Counted from the stretch's first letter, positions 8,158 to 16,873 are shown. The stretch: DNA of 39,214 nucleotides from Rhodocyclaceae bacterium (GCA_024710925.1 JANJTW010000016.1:1-39214), one strand, 5' to 3'. Program-made: numbers and translations. The notes: generated by a model from the sequence alone, not told the origin.

Positions 8158-9495
8158 TTACAGCACGTAGCGCGACAGGTCTTCGTTCTGCGCCAGCTCG
8201 CCGAGGCGGCCGTCGACGTAGGCGGCATCGACGACGAGCGTGCCGATGCCGGGCTTGCCGGCGTCGAAGGAAATCTCTTCGAGCAGCTTCTCCATCACCG
8301 TGTACAGGCGGCGGGCGCCGATGTTCTCGGTCTTCTCGTTCACCGCCCAGGCGATCTCGGCCAGGCGGCGGATGCCGTCGTCGCGGAATTCGAGGGCGAC
8401 GCCCTCGGTAGCGAGCAGCGCCTCGTACTGTTTGGTCAGGCAAGCGTCGGTCTGCGTCAGGATGCATTCGAAGTCGGACACCGACAGCGATTCCAGCTCG
8501 ACGCGGATCGGGAAGCGCCCCTGCAACTCGGGGATCAGGTCCGAGGGCTTCGACAGGTGGAAGGCACCGCTGGCGATGAACAGGATGTGGTCGGTCTTGA
8601 TCATGCCGTACTTGGTCGACACCGTCGTGCCCTCTACCAGCGGCAGCAGGTCGCGCTGCACGCCCTGGCGCGAAACGTCGGCGCCCTGCGCTTCCGACCG
8701 GCTGGCAATCTTGTCGATCTCGTCGAGGAAGACGATGCCGTTCTGCTCGACGTTACGCACCGCGTCGAGCTTCACTTCCTCGTCGTTCACCAGCTTCGCC
8801 GCTTCCTCGTCGACCAGCAGCTTCAGCGCCTCCCTGATCTTCAGCTTGCGCGCCGTCTTGCGGCCGCCGCCGAGGTTCTGGAACATGCCCTGGATCTGCT
8901 GCGTCAGCTCCTCCATGCCCGGCGGCGCGAAGATCTCGGCGCTCATCGACGGGCCGGCCAGCTCGACCTCGATTTCCTTGTCGTCGAGTTCGCCCTCGCG
9001 CAGCTTCTTGCGGAATTTCTGCCGGGTCGTATTGTCCTCGGCCGGCACGTTCTCGTTGCCGAAGAAGTTGCTGCCGCGCGCCGGCGGCAAGAGCGCGTCG
9101 AGCACGCGCTCCTCGGCGGCATCCTCGGCACGCGCACGCTGGCGCTTCATCGCTGCCTCGCGGCCGCTCTTCACGGCGATCTCGACCAGGTCGCGGACGA
9201 TCGTGTCGACGTCGCGGCCGACGTAGCCGACCTCGGTGAACTTGGTCGCCTCGACCTTGATGAACGGCGCGTTGGCCAGCCGCGCCAGCCGGCGCGCGAT
9301 CTCGGTCTTGCCGACACCGGTCGGGCCGATCATCAGGATGTTCTTCGGCGTGATCTCCTGGCGCAGCGGATCGGCGACCTGCGCGCGGCGCCAGCGATTC
9401 CGGAGCGCGATGGCGACCGACTTCTTCGCCTTGTTCTGGCCGACGATGTGCTTGTCGAGTTCGTGGACGATTTCCTGCGGGGTCATCTGGGTCAT
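8158..9495 (-). CDS. hslU: HslU, ATPase/unfoldase of the HslUV protease
   Basis: AAA+ unfoldase (445 aa) that forms hexamers, unfolds substrates and feeds them into the HslV peptidase. The N-terminus [20 protein letters not shown] matches the E. coli start MSEMTPREIV, fixing the ATG at 9495. Walker A GPTGVGKT is at residues 57-64, the pore loop GYVG follows in [11 protein letters not shown], Walker B is [10 protein letters not shown], and the long I-domain with an acidic insertion lies between. The C-terminal tail DLSRYVL is the peptide that docks into HslV. Unusually, hslV is not directly upstream: two plus-strand genes (9570-10729) lie between them, so hslU must have its own promoter. An in-frame start at 9633 is rejected because it adds a non-conserved extension. 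Confidence 0.96.
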   Translation of the reverse strand: MTQMTPQEIVHELDKHIVGQNKAKKSVAIALRNRWRRAQVADPLRQEITPKNILMIGPTGVGKTEIARRLARLANAPFIKVEATKFTEVGYVGRDVDTIVRDLVEIAVKSGREAAMKRQRARAEDAAEERVLDALLPPARGSNFFGNENVPAEDNTTRQKFRKKLREGELDDKEIEVELAGPSMSAEIFAPPGMEELTQQIQGMFQNLGGGRKTARKLKIREALKLLVDEEAAKLVNDEEVKLDAVRNVEQNGIVFLDEIDKIASRSEAQGADVSRQGVQRDLLPLVEGTTVSTKYGMIKTDHILFIASGAFHLSKPSDLIPELQGRFPIRVELESLSVSDFECILTQTDACLTKQYEALLATEGVALEFRDDGIRRLAEIAWAVNEKTENIGARRLYTVMEKLLEEISFDAGKPGIGTLVVDAAYVDGRLGELAQNEDLSRYVL

Positions 9496-9569
9496 GCTGG
9501 CGGCTCTTGAATCCGGTTCGGGGTTGAGAAATGTACCACCGGCCGCGCCAGCCATGGCAGACTCTCGCC

Positions 9570-9890
9570 ATGAAAACGCGCACCGCCTGCCTGCCGCCCG
9601 GCCAGCTGACGCCGGGCATGACGCTCGCCGCACCGCTCCTGTCGGCGCAGGGCGGCACCCTGCTCGCCGCCGGAACGGTTCTCGACGACCGGGTACTCGA
9701 CAACCTGCGCCGGCGCGGCGTCGAATTCCTGACGGTGACGCTGCCGGACAGGCGCGACGCCGAAACCATCGCGCGCGAGCAACAGGCGGCGGCCGAGCGT
9801 GTCGACTTCATTTTCCGCGGCACCGGCTCGGCCACCCGCGGCGCCTTGCGCGCCATCGTGCTCGCCTACCGCGAGAAGCAGTTGGCATGA
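9570..9890 (+). CDS. Small protein of unknown function, partner of HDOD protein
   Basis: Protein of 106 aa. The N-terminal half ([44 protein letters not shown]) resembles the small beta-rich region that precedes HD-GYP domains in many proteobacterial signalling proteins (DUF3391-like), but no HD domain is fused. The C-terminal half is helical ([29 protein letters not shown]). It overlaps the HDOD gene by ATGA, so the two products are made together and may form a split two-part signalling protein; this is an inference. I chose the ATG at 9570; the in-frame start at 9531 adds an unlikely extension. Confidence 0.6.
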   Translation: MKTRTACLPPGQLTPGMTLAAPLLSAQGGTLLAAGTVLDDRVLDNLRRRGVEFLTVTLPDRRDAETIAREQQAAAERVDFIFRGTGSATRGALRAIVLAYREKQLA

Positions 9891-10729
9891 GCGCGCCCGT
9901 CCCGCCGCTCGAACAGCTCCTCGCGTCGGCGGCCGGCGCGCTGCCGACGCTGCCGCAGGTCGTCCGCTACATCCTGGAGACGATCGACGACGACAACGCC
10001 GATGCCGACGCCCTCGTCCTGCACCTGAACACCGATCCGGCGATCGTCGCCCGCCTGCTGGCGGCGGCCAATTCGAGCGCCTTCGGCCTGTCGGCGAAGG
10101 TAGCCTCGACGCGTCAGGCGATCCTCGTCCTCGGCCTCGCCACGGTGCGCACGATCACGCTGGCGACGGCGCTGATGGAGCGGCTCGGCGACATCGGCCG
10201 CGACGGCCGCCAGCTATGGCGCCACAGCCTCGGTGTCGCCACCTGCGCGCGCAGCGTCGCCGAAAGCATCGACCACAACCCGGAAACCGCCTTCTCCGCC
10301 GGCCTGCTGCACGACATCGGCCAGCTGCTGATGGCCGCCGTCGCACCGGCGGCGGTCGCCCTGGCTGTCGAACACGCCCGCAGCGAGGAAGTGTCGATCG
10401 TCGTCGCCGAACAGGCCGTCTTCGGCTACGACCACGCCATCGTCGGCGCCGAGCTGGCGCGCCTGTGGCGCCTGCCCGACGACATCGCCTGCGGCATCCA
10501 TGCGCACCACCAGCCGGACAGCGGCGAGGACGGGGAAATCGGCGACCTGATCCATGTCGCCGAGGTGCTCAGCCATGCGCTCGACCTCGGCGCGGTGCCG
10601 AACAACCGGGTGCCCGACGTGTCGGAAATCGCGCTGCTCAGGCTCGGCGTCGGCTGGCCGGCGCTGGCCGGCCGTTTCCCGGCGATCGAGGCGCGCTACC
10701 AGGGCGTCTGCCAGGCGCTCGGCCTCTGA
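9887..10729 (+). CDS. HDOD-domain signalling protein
   Basis: Cytoplasmic protein of 280 aa made almost entirely of one HDOD domain, a degenerate HD-hydrolase fold used in bacterial signalling and c-di-GMP-linked regulation. Characteristic elements are LPTLPQVVRYILETI at the start, DPAIVARLLAAANSSAFGL, STRQAILVLGLATVRTI, and the HD-like helix FSAGLLHDIGQLLM. Later DHAIVGAELARLWRLP and GIHAHHQP complete the domain. There is no attached EAL, GGDEF or kinase domain. It is coupled by ATGA to the small gene upstream. The pair sits in inverted orientation between hslV and hslU. Confidence 0.85.
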   Translation: MSAPVPPLEQLLASAAGALPTLPQVVRYILETIDDDNADADALVLHLNTDPAIVARLLAAANSSAFGLSAKVASTRQAILVLGLATVRTITLATALMERLGDIGRDGRQLWRHSLGVATCARSVAESIDHNPETAFSAGLLHDIGQLLMAAVAPAAVALAVEHARSEEVSIVVAEQAVFGYDHAIVGAELARLWRLPDDIACGIHAHHQPDSGEDGEIGDLIHVAEVLSHALDLGAVPNNRVPDVSEIALLRLGVGWPALAGRFPAIEARYQGVCQALGL

Positions 10730-10732
10730 AGC

Positions 10733-10751
10733 GCGGGCGCTTGCCGCCCGC
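10733..10751. terminator. Candidate bidirectional hairpin between convergent genes
   Basis: GCGGGCG, a five-base loop and CGCCCGC form a perfect seven-base-pair stem in the 31-base gap between the converging HDOD gene and hslV. It has no T-tract on either side, so it may slow polymerase or protect mRNA ends rather than act as a classical intrinsic terminator. Confidence 0.4.
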
Positions 10752-10760
10752 AGCGGCCGC

Positions 10761-11297
10761 TCAGTCCAGCGTTTCCAGCGGGAAGTTGCGGTTGGTGTAG
10801 ATGCACAGGTCGCCGGCGATCTCCAGCGATTTGGTGACCACCTCGACCGGCGCCAGGTCGGTGTTTTCCAGCAGCCCGCGCGCCGCCGCCTGGGCGTAGG
10901 CGCCGCCCGAGCCGATGGCGACGATGCCCTGCTCCGGTTCGAGGACGTCGCCGTTGCCGGTGATGATCAGCGAGCTGTCGCGGTCGGCGACGGCGAGCAT
11001 CGCCTCCAGCCGGCGCAGCATGCGGTCGGTACGCCAGTCCTTGGCCAGCTCGACGGCCGAGCGCAGCAGGTGGCCCTGATACTTCTCCAGCTTGGCCTCG
11101 AAACGCTCGAACAGCGTGAAGGCGTCGGCCGTGCCGCCGGCGAAGCCGGCCAGGATGCGCTCCTTGTACAGCCGGCGCACCTTGCGCGCGCTGGCCTTGA
11201 TGACGATGTTGCCGAGCGTGACCTGACCGTCGCCGCCCATCGCCACCTGCTGGCCGCGGCGGACGGAGAGGATGGTGGTGCCGTGGTACTGTTCCAT
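10761..11297 (-). CDS. hslV: HslV, peptidase subunit of the HslUV protease
   Basis: Proteasome-like threonine peptidase of 178 aa that forms a double hexamer and degrades proteins unfolded by HslU. The precursor starts MEQYHG, after which Thr7 would become the catalytic N-terminal Thr of the mature chain (TTILSVRR). Family elements [12 protein letters not shown], the Lys in [27 protein letters not shown] and [17 protein letters not shown] are intact. Length is as expected. It begins seven bases after the stop of the STAS-like gene upstream and ends opposite the HDOD gene, so it is transcribed with the STAS gene rather than with hslU. Confidence 0.96.
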   Translation of the reverse strand: MEQYHGTTILSVRRGQQVAMGGDGQVTLGNIVIKASARKVRRLYKERILAGFAGGTADAFTLFERFEAKLEKYQGHLLRSAVELAKDWRTDRMLRRLEAMLAVADRDSSLIITGNGDVLEPEQGIVAIGSGGAYAQAAARGLLENTDLAPVEVVTKSLEIAGDLCIYTNRNFPLETLD

Positions 11298-11304
11298 GCG
11301 GTAC

Positions 11305-12516
11305 TCAGTTCTTCACGAATTCGATGTCGGCCACTGCGCGCAGGCCGACGACGCCGAGCAGTTCGGCGACGAGATGGTTGGGATGGCGGATGACGATGCG
11401 CTTGCCCTGGCGCTTGATCGCCGTCAGCAGGTTGACCAGCGTGCCGGCGCTGACGAAATCGATGCGCGTCACCGCGGCGAAATCGAGGACGAGCGGATCG
11501 AGCTTTTCGGCAAAGCCCTGCAGGTCGGCGAAACGTTCCGCCTTGAGGTCGCCTTTCGGCGCATAGGAACGGACGGCATCGGTCGCTGCGACCGCGTCGT
11601 CGGCAAGCGCCAGCACCGGCTTCGGCTCGGCGGCGGCGACGCGTTGCGGCTCCCACGACGGCGGCGACATCTCGAAGGTCACGGCGTAGTTGATCGCCAT
11701 CTCCTCGAAGGCTTCCTGCTTGCCCAACAACTGGTAGAGCTCAAGCAGCAGCAGCCAGCAGCCGGATTCCTCGCGGCGACCGGTTTCGATGCGCGACTCG
11801 ATCAGCGCCGCCAGCGCATCGCGGCCGACCAGCTCGATCTCGGTCCGCTTCTTGCGCACCTTGGCCAGCACCCCGAGCAGGCGCTCGGCGCCGAGGTCGT
11901 CGATCGCCTGCACCTTGTTCAGTTCGACGCGCAGCTTCGGATTCTTGTCGACCGCCTGGTCGAGCGTCGCAAAGGCGGCGTCGTTGTCGCCGGTCAGCTC
12001 GCCCTTGAAGAGGACGGTGCCGGCCGGCGCCGCCGGTGCGGTCTTCGCCGGCGCCGGCTGGCCGTTGCGCCAGGCCGGCGGCGATTTCTCGAAGGTGCGC
12101 GCGTATTCCAGGCTGAGCGCATCGAAGGGCGCCCGCTGATCGCCCAGGCGATAGAGGTCGAACAGCATCAGCCACAGGCGCTCGCCCGGCCCGTACGGAT
12201 GGGCATGCACCGAATTCTCCAGCATCGCGCGCGCCACCTCGTCCTGGGCGTTGGCGTAGAGCACGGCCACCTGTTCGATATCGGCCTCGATCGGGTCGAT
12301 GTCGTTCTCGACGTGGATGTCGCCCGGCGTCTCGCTCAACTCGCTGAAGCCGCTCGCCGCCGTGAAATCAAGGGATTCGAGGTCGCCGGCCGCCTCTTCC
12401 GCCGCCGGCGACGACGCGCCGGCCGGCGGCTCGGCCGCTTTCGGGCGCGGCGGCGCGGCAGCCGGTTTCGCCACCATCTTTTCCGGGGGCGGCTTCTTGA
12501 AGAAGGAGAAAACCAT
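11305..12516 (-). CDS. Tandem STAS-like domain protein of unknown function
   Basis: Predicted cytoplasmic protein of 403 aa. After a basic start ([13 protein letters not shown]) comes a Pro/Ala-rich linker to about residue 45. Two similar units follow, each with a helical segment ([36 protein letters not shown] and, in the second, [30 protein letters not shown]; each quoted here in part of its length) and then a STAS-like alpha/beta domain. The last domain is the clearest: [19 protein letters not shown] and [20 protein letters not shown] match anti-sigma-antagonist/STAS folds, but the usual phosphorylated Ser of SpoIIAA-type proteins is not obvious. The gene ends seven bases before hslV. Its role is unknown; a link to proteolysis is suggested only by the position. 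Confidence 0.7.
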   Translation of the reverse strand: MVFSFFKKPPPEKMVAKPAAAPPRPKAAEPPAGASSPAAEEAAGDLESLDFTAASGFSELSETPGDIHVENDIDPIEADIEQVAVLYANAQDEVARAMLENSVHAHPYGPGERLWLMLFDLYRLGDQRAPFDALSLEYARTFEKSPPAWRNGQPAPAKTAPAAPAGTVLFKGELTGDNDAAFATLDQAVDKNPKLRVELNKVQAIDDLGAERLLGVLAKVRKKRTEIELVGRDALAALIESRIETGRREESGCWLLLLELYQLLGKQEAFEEMAINYAVTFEMSPPSWEPQRVAAAEPKPVLALADDAVAATDAVRSYAPKGDLKAERFADLQGFAEKLDPLVLDFAAVTRIDFVSAGTLVNLLTAIKRQGKRIVIRHPNHLVAELLGVVGLRAVADIEFVKN

Positions 12517-12559
12517 GTGCTGGGCTGGGGCGGGGTGGATCGTTCGGTGCGGACGGATG

Positions 12560-12587
12560 TTTTAACACATAGGCCACCGGCCCGCAA
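12560..12587 (-). promoter_or_regulatory. Candidate promoter for the STAS-like gene and hslV
   Basis: On the minus strand TTGCGG (12582-12587), a 16-base spacer and TTAAAA (12560-12565) lie in the 96-base gap between the end of the zinc permease gene and the STAS-like start at 12516. It is the only AT-rich patch in that gap. Confidence 0.4.
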
Positions 12588-12612
12588 TTTCAGAACCCGC
12601 CCGGCATGGGCC

Positions 12613-13413
12613 TCAGCGCCCCCGGCGGCGACCGGCGGCCAGCTCCGAGGCCAGTCCGGCGGCGACCAGGATGCCGGCGAGCACCGGACCGAAGGGCTGG
12701 TCCAGCGCCAGCGCCAGCGCGAAGGCGGCGAGATGGGCGCCGACACCGACGCCGACGGCGAGCGCCAGCGACGCGCGCCAGCCGCGCGCCCAGCGCCAGG
12801 CGACGAAAGGCGGCAGGAAAACCAGCGCGAAAGCGGCCATGACGCCGACGCTCATCGTCGCCAGCGCCAACGTCGCCGCCGCCAGCAGATCGAAGCACAG
12901 ATGGATGCGCTGCGCCGAACGACCCCGGGCGCGGAAAAAATCGGGGAACAGGTGCGCCAGTAGGAGCGCCCGCGACAGCCGCCACAGGCCGACGGCGACG
13001 ACGGCGAGGCAGGCGAGCGCGGCGGCGAGATGCGCGCTGCCGGTGAAGTAGAGCTGGCCGTCGAAGAGCGCGTGGCCGAGGCGCTCGGCAAGCGGCAGGT
13101 TGGCCACCTGCAGCACCGAAGCGGCCCAGCCGGCGAGCAGCAGCATCGCATAGATCGCCCCTTGCAGGCCGCGCGCGGCGCCTTCGCAGAGATGCTTGAC
13201 GACGGCGGCAGCAAGCGCCGCCAGCAGGCCGCCGGCAAACAGCGGCAGGCCGGCCGGCATCGCCAGCAGGGCGCCGGCGGCGGCCATCTGGGCGAAGGCC
13301 AGCGCCGCCAGCCACTCGTCGCGCAGGCGCAGGTAGGCACCGACGACGGGGACGGCGACGGCGAACGCCAGCCCGGTAAGGAAGGGCGCGAGGAACAGCG
13401 GATCGAAGGGCAT
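12613..13413 (-). CDS. Zinc/manganese-type ABC transporter permease (ZnuB-like)
   Basis: Membrane subunit of 266 aa from the ABC-3 family, with about eight hydrophobic helices. It starts MPFDPLFLAPFLTGLAFAV and contains the family elements YLRLRDEWLAALAFAQMAAAG and, near the C-terminus, MSVGVMAAFALVFLPPFVA, which correspond to the substrate-path helices of ZnuB/MntB. The start at 13413 lies five bases after the stop of the ATPase gene. It is the last gene of the zinc locus. Zinc rather than manganese is inferred from the Zur-like regulator, the COG0523 genes and the shared promoter motif. Confidence 0.87.
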   Translation of the reverse strand: MPFDPLFLAPFLTGLAFAVAVPVVGAYLRLRDEWLAALAFAQMAAAGALLAMPAGLPLFAGGLLAALAAAVVKHLCEGAARGLQGAIYAMLLLAGWAASVLQVANLPLAERLGHALFDGQLYFTGSAHLAAALACLAVVAVGLWRLSRALLLAHLFPDFFRARGRSAQRIHLCFDLLAAATLALATMSVGVMAAFALVFLPPFVAWRWARGWRASLALAVGVGVGAHLAAFALALALDQPFGPVLAGILVAAGLASELAAGRRRGR

Positions 13414-13418
13414 CGTTG

Positions 13419-13979
13419 TCACCCCGGCAGACGGATCGTGCGGTCGCAGGCCGCATCGACGAAGGCGGCGTCGTGGCTGACGACGAGCAGGCCGGCGCCG
13501 GCGTCGGCGCGCACGCGCAGGGCGCCGGCGAGGTGGGCGACGCCGGCCGGATCGAGGTTGTTCGTCGGTTCGTCGAGCAGGACGAGGTCGCCCGGCGCCT
13601 GCAGGCAGGCCCACAGGTGCAGGAACTGGCGCTGCCCGCCGGACAGGCGGTCGAGCCGCCAGTCGAGCCGGTCGGCCAGCCAGGGTGGCAAGCCGTCGGT
13701 CGCGGCGCCGGTCAGCGCCAGCAATTCGCCGCCGCTGAGCGGCAGGCCGTCGACGTCGGGCTGCCGCTGCGTCTGCAGGACCGGACGCAGCCCGGGCGCA
13801 CGCTCGACGCTGCCGGCAAAGATGCGGACGCCGCCGAGCAGCGCCGCCAGCAGCGTCGACTTGCCGCAGCCGTTCGGTCCGACCAGGCCGACGACCTCGC
13901 CGCGGGCCAGCGCAAAGGAGACCGGTCCGACCACCGGCAGCGCATAGCCGGCGCAAAGTTCGCGCGCTTCGATCAGCAT
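13419..13979 (-). CDS. Zinc/manganese-type ABC transporter ATPase (ZnuC-like)
   Basis: ATP-binding subunit of a metal importer. Walker A GPNGCGKST is at residues 34-42, the signature is LSGGQRQ, Walker B is LVLLDEPTN and the H-loop is VVSHD, so all catalytic motifs are present. At 186 aa it is clearly shorter than typical ZnuC proteins (about 230-250 aa): the segment between Walker A and the signature is compressed and the usual C-terminal extension is missing. It lies nine bases after the binding-protein gene and five before the permease gene. Confidence 0.88.
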   Translation of the reverse strand: MLIEARELCAGYALPVVGPVSFALARGEVVGLVGPNGCGKSTLLAALLGGVRIFAGSVERAPGLRPVLQTQRQPDVDGLPLSGGELLALTGAATDGLPPWLADRLDWRLDRLSGGQRQFLHLWACLQAPGDLVLLDEPTNNLDPAGVAHLAGALRVRADAGAGLLVVSHDAAFVDAACDRTIRLPG

Positions 13980-13988
13980 CGGCGCCCC

Positions 13989-14888
13989 TCAGCGAACAGG
14001 CAACGCGGCCAGCAATCGGCGCACGGTGTCGTCGAACAGGCCGACGAGGTCGGCCGCCTCCGGCGTGCCGCCGACCGTGAACGGCAGCGTCACCGCCGGA
14101 ATTCCCGCCCGCTCGGCGAGCCAGCGCGACGACGCCTCGTGCTGGTAGGCCGGGCGCAGCACCATGCGCGCCGGCGCATCCCTGAGCCGGCCGAGGAGCG
14201 CCGACAGATGGGCCGCCGACGGCTCGACGCCGGGCTTCGGTTCGAGCGTGCCGACCACCTTCAGGCCAAGCCAGCGCGTCAGGTAGGGAAATGCGTTGTG
14301 CTGCACCAGTACCGGCACGCCGCGCAGCGGCGCCGCCGCCTGTTCCCAGCGCGCCGTCGCCGCCTGCCATTTGCCGAGGAAGGCCTGCAGGCCGGCGCGA
14401 TAAGCCATCGCCTCGGCCGGGTCGAGCGCGACCATGCGTTCGGCGAGCGCCTCGGCGACCTTGCGGATGTTGTGCGGATCGGTCTGGATGTGCGGATTGC
14501 CCGCCGCGTGCACGTCGCCGTGCGCGCGGTCGAGCACCTGCGGCACGTCGAGCATCGTCACCGCCGACGCCGCCTCGAAATAGCCGGGCGTGCCCGGCTG
14601 GACGCCGCGGTTGCCCGATTCGCGCAGCACCAGCGGCAGCCAGGCGGCTTCCAGCTCGGCGCCGGTCGCCACCACCAGCTGCGCCGAGCGCGCGCGGGCG
14701 ATCAGCGACGGCTTGGCCTCGATGCGGTGCGGGTCCTGCAGGCCGGTCGTCGCCGCGTAGACCCTGACCCGGCTGCCGCCGATCTCCTGCGCCAGCGCCG
14801 CCCATTCGGGAACGGTGGCGAAGACGGTCAGCGCGGCGTGTGCCGGCAGCGCGAGCAGCATCAGCAAGGACAGAAAAACTTTGTGCAT
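13989..14888 (-). CDS. Periplasmic metal-binding protein of ABC importer (ZnuA-like)
   Basis: Substrate-binding protein of 299 aa of the cluster A-I (ZnuA/TroA) family that captures Zn or Mn in the periplasm. An N-terminal signal peptide (MHKVFLSLLMLLALPAHA, cleavage near residue 18) is followed by the mature fold. Likely metal ligands are His54 (QDPHRIEAKPS), His133 (AGNPHIQTDPHN) and His197 (VQHNAF), in the positions of the three conserved His of ZnuA. The His/Asp-rich loop found in many ZnuA proteins between the first two ligands is absent. The ATG at 14888 has AGGAG at good spacing. It has its own upstream region with the candidate Zur motif and heads the binding protein-ATPase-permease unit. 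Confidence 0.9.
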   Translation of the reverse strand: MHKVFLSLLMLLALPAHAALTVFATVPEWAALAQEIGGSRVRVYAATTGLQDPHRIEAKPSLIARARSAQLVVATGAELEAAWLPLVLRESGNRGVQPGTPGYFEAASAVTMLDVPQVLDRAHGDVHAAGNPHIQTDPHNIRKVAEALAERMVALDPAEAMAYRAGLQAFLGKWQAATARWEQAAAPLRGVPVLVQHNAFPYLTRWLGLKVVGTLEPKPGVEPSAAHLSALLGRLRDAPARMVLRPAYQHEASSRWLAERAGIPAVTLPFTVGGTPEAADLVGLFDDTVRRLLAALPVR

Positions 14889-14990
14889 ACCAACTCCTTA
14901 ATTCTGTGAGCGAGCGCCGAGCAGGGAAGCAAGCCCCCCCGCCCCGCGAAAACGTTCATGGCGCAGGCGGGACGAGGCGCGCGCCGACGC

Positions 14991-15011
14991 CGTTTGCTCG
15001 ATGCAAACGAG
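14991..15011 (-). promoter_or_regulatory. Candidate Zur operator upstream of the zinc ABC importer
   Basis: CGTTTGC-TCGAT-GCAAACG (14991-15009) is a perfect 7-5-7 inverted repeat about 100 bases before the binding-protein ATG. On the minus strand 15011-15000 reads CTCGTTTGCATC, which matches 11 of 12 bases of the motif upstream of the zur-like gene (CTCGGTTGCATC). No clear -10/-35 pair was identified here, so the operator role rests on the shared motif only. Confidence 0.5.
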
Positions 15012-15049
15012 GAGGCGCGCAACGAAGCATCGCCAGGCCATGGCCGTTT

Positions 15050-16495
15050 TCAGAACTTGTGCGCACCGTGGGCGCCCAGACTCATGATGTACTGCAGCCA
15101 GACCTGGTTGTCGGTCAGCCCGCGCATCGACTTGTCCTGCGCGAACTGCAGGCGCATGCGGGCGAACTCGCTCCAGCGGTAGTCGGCCATCAGCGTCACG
15201 CGCTTCGGCTTGTGCTCGTCGGCGACGAGGTTGGCGGCATTGACACCGAAATCGCGGCGGCCGGAATCGAGCCGGTCGTAGCGCAGGCCGGCGCGCCAGT
15301 TCGGCGAGAACTGGTAGACGCCCTGCAGGTACCAGCCGGACTGGCGGCTGCGGTAGTCGCTGACGACGCTGGCGCCGGCATTGCCGGGATCGCAGCTGTT
15401 GCCGAGATCCTGTTCCTCGTTCGAACAGGTGAACGTCCCCCGCTCGCGCCGCACGAAATACTCGCCCTGCAGCTTGAAGTTGCGGTACTTCGGATTGCCG
15501 TCCGGCGCCCACTTCCAGACGAAGTCGGCGATCCAGGTGCGCGAGCGGCCGGCGAAGCCGCCGACGGCCTCGTCGCCGCCGCCGGCATCCGCGAAATGCG
15601 CCTCGCGATCCTTCGCCCGCGTCTGCAGGTACGAAACGCCGGCGCGCCAGCTGTGGCTGCTGCCGAGGTCGTCGCCGACGTGCGCGAAGAAGGCGCCGGC
15701 ATTGCCGCCGTTGCGGTTGCGGTCGGTGCCGGGGAAGTTCTGGCCGCGGCCGAAGTCGGTGCCGAATTCGAGGAAGAACGGCGTCGGCGCCACCCATTTC
15801 AGCTGCACGCCGTCCTGCGCGTAGCTGCCGTGCTCGCCGAACATCGCCTTGTAGGCCAGCGGCGCGTCGGCGAAGTCCCAGGCGTGGGCGTGCTGCTCGT
15901 TCAGGTAGCCGATGCCGGAGCGCAGGCGGCCGCCCTTCAGGCCCAGGCCGTGGCCGAGCGCCAGCGACTGGAAGAAGGCCTCTTCGACCTCGACCTCGCC
16001 ATCCTGCAGCGCAAGCACCGCCTGGCCGCGCCAGTAGGGGTCGATATTGGCGGAGAAGACCAGTTCGGAATGGTCGAGCGAGTAGCCGCGCCGGTCGGCG
16101 CCGTGCCCATGGTCATCGTGGTCGTGGCCGGCGGCCGGCCAGAAGCCGGTGATCCGGCGCTCGTCGACCTCCTTCATGCGCCGGTACTGCCCCTGCAGGA
16201 TCAGCGAGATTTCCGGGTTGAAACCGGTCGCCGGCGCGGCGGCGGGCGGGCGCAGGCTGGCCTGGCGGACGGCCGAGACCGCCTCGCCGGCGACGGCCTC
16301 GGCGTTCGCCGCGGCGCCCTCTGCCTTGGCGAGTTTCTGTTCGAGCGTGGCGATGCGCTGCTCGTAGGCGGACTTCATCTGCTGCAGCTGGGCGCGGATC
16401 TCGGCGAGATCCGCATCGGTCGCGGCGCCGGCCGGCAGCGCCGGCAACGCGCACGACAACGCGACGGCGAGCGCCGTCAGCGAAGACTTGTTCAT
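15050..16495 (-). CDS. Outer-membrane porin-like protein with coiled-coil and His-rich segment
   Basis: Predicted outer-membrane beta-barrel of 481 aa. Residues 1-24 are a signal peptide (MNKSSLTALAVALSCALPAL then PAGA). Residues ~28-62 form a coiled coil (LAEIRAQLQQMKSAYEQRIA), as in trimeric porins that carry a periplasmic stalk. A His/Asp-rich stretch, HDHDDHGHG, occupies about residues 124-132. The rest alternates short amphipathic strands, and the chain ends in a C-terminal Phe (GAHGAHKF), the usual barrel-assembly signal. AGGAG precedes the ATG at 16495. It sits inside the zinc locus between the DUF2946-like gene and the importer genes, so a role in zinc passage across the outer membrane is a good inference, but no family name is certain. 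Confidence 0.75.
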   Translation of the reverse strand: MNKSSLTALAVALSCALPALPAGAATDADLAEIRAQLQQMKSAYEQRIATLEQKLAKAEGAAANAEAVAGEAVSAVRQASLRPPAAAPATGFNPEISLILQGQYRRMKEVDERRITGFWPAAGHDHDDHGHGADRRGYSLDHSELVFSANIDPYWRGQAVLALQDGEVEVEEAFFQSLALGHGLGLKGGRLRSGIGYLNEQHAHAWDFADAPLAYKAMFGEHGSYAQDGVQLKWVAPTPFFLEFGTDFGRGQNFPGTDRNRNGGNAGAFFAHVGDDLGSSHSWRAGVSYLQTRAKDREAHFADAGGGDEAVGGFAGRSRTWIADFVWKWAPDGNPKYRNFKLQGEYFVRRERGTFTCSNEEQDLGNSCDPGNAGASVVSDYRSRQSGWYLQGVYQFSPNWRAGLRYDRLDSGRRDFGVNAANLVADEHKPKRVTLMADYRWSEFARMRLQFAQDKSMRGLTDNQVWLQYIMSLGAHGAHKF

Positions 16496-16558
16496 GGTGA
16501 GACTCCTGATCGGTAAACGACACGGCGCCGGCACGCTGGCCGGCGATGGCGGAACGGA

Positions 16559-16873
16559 TCAGGCGGCGGGCGGGGCGCGGGCGCGGACGCCGGCGAGGCA
16601 ACGGGCGGCGGCAGACTGTGCCGTCGCCCGCGGAGCCGGACAGGCGCCGGCCGACACCGGCAGCGCCGGCGCCGAGGCGGCCGGGACGACACCGTCGAGG
16701 TTGTGGCCGGCGACGCAGAGCAGGCAGAGGTGCGCCGGCTCGCCGCCATCGTCGCTGTCGCCGGCATGGTCGGCGGCGTGCGCGAGCATCGCCGCCTGGC
16801 CGCAAACGAGCAGCAACGCCAGCAGGCCGAGGCGGAGCCGGCGCAGCAGCGACGGCGCGAGATTCGCGAACAT
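16559..16873 (-). CDS. DUF2946-like small metal-associated protein
   Basis: Small protein of 104 aa. Residues ~10-33 form a signal-like or membrane helix (LRLGLLALLLVCGQAAMLAHA). They are followed by a His/Asp/Cys segment, HAADHAGDSDDGGEPAHLCLLC, with Cys50 and Cys53 in a CxxC arrangement, and a C-terminal Ala/Pro-rich tail with one more Cys pair region. This layout fits the DUF2946 group found near metal genes, and the segment could bind Zn or Cu. It starts in a TGATG overlap with the GTPase gene upstream and is therefore co-translated with it. The function is not known. Confidence 0.65.
   Translation of the reverse strand: MFANLAPSLLRRLRLGLLALLLVCGQAAMLAHAADHAGDSDDGGEPAHLCLLCVAGHNLDGVVPAASAPALPVSAGACPAPRATAQSAAARCLAGVRARAPPAA

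Noticed and set aside
7234-9510. Very long open frame of 758 codons on the plus strand opposite the AEC gene and hslU
   Set aside because: Composition is dominated by His/Arg/Gln/Asp as expected for the antisense of GC-rich genes; hslU and the AEC gene on the other strand are certain.
12613-14805. Apparent 730-aa minus-strand protein ending in the permease sequence
   Set aside because: Only the last 266 residues (from 13413) are the permease; the upstream part is an out-of-frame reading of the ATPase and binding-protein genes.
15012-15049. Terminator behind the porin-like gene
   Set aside because: A GGCCATGGCC palindrome is present but the stem is short and no T-tract follows, so I do not call a terminator.
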